Origin: Aerococcus mictus
GTDB taxonomy: Bacteria; Bacillota; Bacilli; Lactobacillales; Aerococcaceae
Assembly (NCBI RefSeq): GCF_003286595.3
Contig: NZ_CP132985.1
Coordinates: 1,984,001-2,048,000 of the forward strand
Length of the DNA: 64,000 nt
Direction of reading: 5' to 3'
Shown: in pieces, positions 61,356 through 64,000 of the stretch
Position numbering within the stretch: position 1 is the stretch's first letter
How the letters are laid out: each line of letters starts with the position of its first letter
The notes under the pieces: generated by a model
What the model saw: the letters and a program-made list of their open reading frames with translations, nothing else
The model's database searches: none
What the model was told of the DNA's origin: nothing
Program-made: the position numbers and the translations under genes

Positions 61356-61602
61356 TGTCGCACTTTAGTTGAGTTCGGAAGGGTGAGGGGATGTCCTTTC
61401 AGAAAAGTTGAACGACCAGTCTGCTGGTCTTATCAGCTTTTCTTCCAAGGAATCTCCCTCACTGTTCCTTCCTCTCATCCTTTTCAAACCTGCTCCAAGC
61501 ACGGAGCAAGCGTCCATTTCAGAAGTCCTTGCAAATCCTCTTTGAGGATTTTCTGCGTACTTCTTCCAATGGTCTTACTCCTTGTAGTGCTTGTCGCACT
61601 CT
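61356..61602 (-). repeat. Modular palindromic repeat, two-unit copy 2
   Basis: TGTCGCACTTT (61356-61366) and TGTCGCACTCT (61592-61602) flank two palindromic units aligning throughout with 30135-30386. The end is 3 bp from the response regulator stop. It occupies the gap between the regulator and kinase genes of one likely operon. Confidence 0.85.
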
Positions 61603-61605
61603 TTG

Positions 61606-62292
61606 TCACTCACTGATTTTGTAGCCGACGCCCCAGACTGTGGAGATGACTTTGTCGCCGCCGGTTGCGGTTTCGATTTTGTCGCGGAGGTGGCTAACGT
61701 GGACCATAACCGTCTTAGCGGAAACGACCGATTCTTGTTGCCAGACCCGTTCGAAAATCTCGTCAGCTGAGAAAACCTCATTGGGATGGGAAGCCAGGAG
61801 GTATAAGATGCCAAATTCTAGGGCGGTCAACTGAATATCTTCCCCGTCAATGGTTTTGACTTCATGGGAGTTCTTATGGATGATCAAAGGTCCAATCTCA
61901 ATGGTGTCCCCGCTGCCTTGGTCACTGGCTCCTGACCGGCGTAAGAGTGATTTGACCCGGGCCATCACTTCTAAAGGGTTGAAGGGCTTGGTCACATAGT
62001 CATCCGCCCCAGTAGTTAAGCCAGAAATCTTATCCATGTCGGCTGATTTAGCACTCAATAGGAGAATGGGCACGTCCACTTCCCGGCTCCGTAATTCTTT
62101 AACCACGGTCAAGCCGTCCTTACCGGGCATCATAATATCTAAGATAATTAAGGCAATATCCGGGTTTTCACTGATCCGTTTTAGGGCTTCATCCCCATCA
62201 TAGGCTTGGATCACATCATAGCCTTCATTGCTGGAATAAATAGTTAATAATTCAACAATTTCCTTGTCGTCATCAACGATCAATAATTTCAC
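61606..62292 (-). CDS. OmpR/PhoB-type response regulator (VanR-like)
   Basis: 228 residues. Receiver domain with DDD at 7-9, phospho-acceptor D52 (LIILDIMMPGKDG), S80 and K102 (TKPF), then a winged-helix DNA-binding domain ending VISTVWGVGYKISE. GTG start at 62292 follows GGAGGG by six bases and is preferred over the site-less ATG 62334. Likely partner of the downstream kinase. Confidence 0.92.
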   Translation of the reverse strand: MKLLIVDDDKEIVELLTIYSSNEGYDVIQAYDGDEALKRISENPDIALIILDIMMPGKDGLTVVKELRSREVDVPILLLSAKSADMDKISGLTTGADDYVTKPFNPLEVMARVKSLLRRSGASDQGSGDTIEIGPLIIHKNSHEVKTIDGEDIQLTALEFGILYLLASHPNEVFSADEIFERVWQQESVVSAKTVMVHVSHLRDKIETATGGDKVISTVWGVGYKISE

Positions 62293-62662
62293 AAGGATCC
62301 CTCCTCTGTTTTTTTGTGAGACTGAGACAAACATCCTAGCCTCTCTTTATACATACAAACTTTCTTAATCAGAGCTGGTCCACTTACACGCTTCTAAACC
62401 TGCTCGGTGAAAGTTTTCTGGTTTTGTACCTATTCTACCAAAGATCCGCCCAGCAATAATCTCATTCGTCTTAAAATCTGCTTAAGAAAAGCTTAAATTC
62501 AAAGCAATTTGGACACTTTTGCCCTTATTTCTTTAATAAATCCTTAGTTTTTTTATATATTAATTCAATTCTCCTTACCGTATAATGGATTTAATGGGGC
62601 TGTTAAAACAGCCTTCACGACCTGAATTTTCCTCTAGACACTCTGAAAGCGAGGTCATCGCC

Positions 62663-63439
62663 ATGTCCACTTCCAAGGATTTTCACCCGAATTCGGTTTC
62701 ACCCCAAGCGACTTGTCCTAAAAAAGCCCACTTCCAGGAAAGAAAAGCTGACAAACAGGAAAGTCATCAAGAGGCAGACCAGGCGACTACTAGTCCAAAG
62801 CTAGGTCAGCACCAGGACCTAGCCCGGGAAAACCAATCCATCCAAAGGGCCCGGCTGGCTAACCAGGTCTTTAACCTGGTTGGGATCTTAGGGGTTATCC
62901 TAACTATCTGGCTGATTTACGCCGCTTATCAAAGGGGACTCTTCTCTTCCCAGGAAAATCTGGAGGCCTTTTTGCGTGGCTTTGGAGGCTGGGCCCCCTG
63001 GCTCTTTATCCTGATTCAGATTATCCAAACTGTTATCCCCGTTATTCCCGGAGGCTTGACCTGTCCGGCTGGGGCCGCCATTTTTGGGGTCTGGTACGGC
63101 TTTCTTTTAAACTTTATCGGGATTATGATCGGCAGTGTAATTGATTTCTGGCTGGCCCGGCGTTACGGCCGCCACCTAGTCATGGCCCTCATTGGCCCCA
63201 AGTCCTACAATAAGTATATCCACTATCTCAACACCAAGGCCTTTGACCGGGTCTTTATCTTTGGCATGTTCTTTCCGGTCTCCCCGGCCGATGCCCTCTG
63301 CCTCTTAGCCGGCCTCTCCAACATGTCCTTTAAACGGTTCTTCCTCTTCTTATCTCTAGGAAAACCCTTTACCTTATTTATCTATACTTACGGCCTCCTC
63401 TACTTGTCCAGCTGGATCGGCCAGCTATTGGGTCTCTAA
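62663..63439 (+). CDS. TVP38/TMEM64 (DedA-like) family membrane protein
   Basis: 258 residues. A long hydrophilic N-terminus (about 1-70) precedes 5-6 membrane segments; the SNARE-associated/TVP38 core is visible as PVIPGGLTCPAGAAIFG and FPVSPADALCLLAGLSNMS. Such proteins are flippases or scramblases of undecaprenyl phosphate or lipids in recent work, though this copy is untested. GAGG eight bases before ATG 62663. Followed by a glycosyltransferase 35 bases on, suggesting a shared glycolipid or wall role. Confidence 0.82.
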   Translation: MSTSKDFHPNSVSPQATCPKKAHFQERKADKQESHQEADQATTSPKLGQHQDLARENQSIQRARLANQVFNLVGILGVILTIWLIYAAYQRGLFSSQENLEAFLRGFGGWAPWLFILIQIIQTVIPVIPGGLTCPAGAAIFGVWYGFLLNFIGIMIGSVIDFWLARRYGRHLVMALIGPKSYNKYIHYLNTKAFDRVFIFGMFFPVSPADALCLLAGLSNMSFKRFFLFLSLGKPFTLFIYTYGLLYLSSWIGQLLGL

Positions 63440-63474
63440 GTCCCTAGCCCCACCAGCCTTAGAAAGGATTTTCT

Positions 63475-64000
63475 ATGCAGCCTTTAACTATTAATATGTT
63501 CTCAAAAGCCGAAAGTAAAGCCGGTCAAGGGGTAGGGTCGGCCTACCGGGAGCTGGTCAATACCCTAGTCAAACACTATCCTAAAGACTTGAAACTGACT
63601 TATAATAGCCTCAAAGTCACTGACATCTCCCACTACCACACGGTTAACTTTCCTTTCTTTTTGTCCACCTTCTTTAAAAGGCGCCGCGGGGTCCGCTTGG
63701 GCTATGTCCATTTTCTCCCTGAGACCTTACAGGGGTCTATCCACTTACCCGGCCCTATCCAGATCCTCTTCGACCATTATCTGATCACTTTTTACCGGCG
63801 AATGGACCATTTGGTGGTGGTAAACCCCGTTTTTATTGATAAGTTGGTCCAAGACTACCACTTTGACCCCAAGAAACTCTCCTATATCCCCAACTTTGTC
63901 TCAACCGATACTTTCTACCCACAAAGTAAGAAAGAAAAAGCTAGTTTCCGCCAAGGACTAGGTCTCAGTCCCAATGACTTTGTCGTTTTAGGCGTGGGAC
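63475..64000 (+). CDS. Family 4 glycosyltransferase, 5' part only
   Basis: The first 175 codons are in the window; the gene continues past its end. AAAGGA precedes ATG 63475. N-terminal GT-B features: NMFSKAESKAGQGVGSAY, VTDISHYHTVNFPFF, GYVHFLPETLQGSIHLPG and HLVVVNPVFIDKLV. It resembles streptococcal-type GT4 enzymes thought to add sugars to diacylglycerol glycolipids or lipoteichoic acid anchors; that role is inferred. Confidence 0.75.
   Translation, partial: MQPLTINMFSKAESKAGQGVGSAYRELVNTLVKHYPKDLKLTYNSLKVTDISHYHTVNFPFFLSTFFKRRRGVRLGYVHFLPETLQGSIHLPGPIQILFDHYLITFYRRMDHLVVVNPVFIDKLVQDYHFDPKKLSYIPNFVSTDTFYPQSKKEKASFRQGLGLSPNDFVVLGVG

Noticed and set aside
1..64000. CRISPR arrays, tRNA or rRNA genes
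   Set aside because: No regularly spaced direct repeats and no recognisable tRNA or rRNA sequences were seen by eye; a tRNA scan was not possible.

Overview
The window looks like chromosome of a low-to-moderate GC Gram-positive coccus of the Lactobacillales, most probably an Aerococcus. Supporting signs are strong AGGAGG-type ribosome sites, a serS T-box leader, a GlnR-type MerR regulator, a CopY-type cop box, a LytTR-DUF3021 pair, VanRS-like kinase genes and serine/glutamate-rich lipoproteins. The genus is an inference from gene content and could not be checked. No rRNA, tRNA, CRISPR array, complete insertion sequence or prophage was seen.

Left edge to 12.4 kb is a defence island. A decayed Phd/ParE-type toxin-antitoxin pair and a membrane-anchored exported protein precede a complete type I restriction-modification locus (hsdM-hsdS and hsdR, leftward). 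Between hsdS and hsdR lie a tyrosine recombinase, a YefM-YoeB pair and a second, start-less hsdS cassette in opposite orientation. Two inverted-repeat pairs (18 bp and 94 bp) join the active and silent hsdS genes. This is the layout of a phase-variable specificity switch, here with a toxin-antitoxin module inside the invertible segment. A GmrSD-like (DUF262-DUF1524) type IV restriction protein follows.

12.5-20.3 kb: three lipoproteins, two with the same C-terminal domain and near-identical promoters carrying a shared palindrome, flank a methionine-uptake operon metQ-metN-metI that ends in a URO-D/methyltransferase-like gene. 20.3-29.3 kb: a structured intergenic stretch, a metal-dependent cyclase, a carboxymuconolactone decarboxylase-cupin fusion, an aldo/keto reductase with a divergent LysR regulator, then an acyl-CoA type cluster (enoyl-CoA hydratase, nitronate monooxygenase/FabK-like, class III CoA-transferase) with its own divergent LysR. 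29.3-37.2 kb: inositol-phosphatase family protein, thioredoxin and thioredoxin reductase, nitroreductase, and a MacB/FtsX-type ABC exporter with a divergent TetR whose only sensible start codon is ATT.

37.5-46.7 kb: non-oxidative pentose phosphate genes (rpiA, HAD phosphatase, tkt, tal), a second HAD protein, a fumarate-reductase-like flavoprotein, orphan glnR and a MalY/PatB aminotransferase. 46.9-56.5 kb: CopB-type copper ATPase with a cop box, ilvE, msrA, T-box-controlled serS, a dicarboxylate/amino-acid symporter and guanine deaminase. 56.6-64 kb: an AT-rich membrane protein with a 42-residue downstream ORF, LytTR/DUF3021, a response regulator-kinase-D,D-carboxypeptidase operon resembling vanR-vanS-vanY, a TVP38/TMEM64 protein and a glycosyltransferase cut by the window end.

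The most unusual non-coding signal is a family of modular palindromic repeats (24.6, 26.0-26.3, 30.1-30.4, 37.3-37.5 and 61.4-61.6 kb). A conserved 11-mer, TGTCGCACTCT, lies 1-5 bp from the stop codons of five leftward genes. One repeat copy is inserted inside another.
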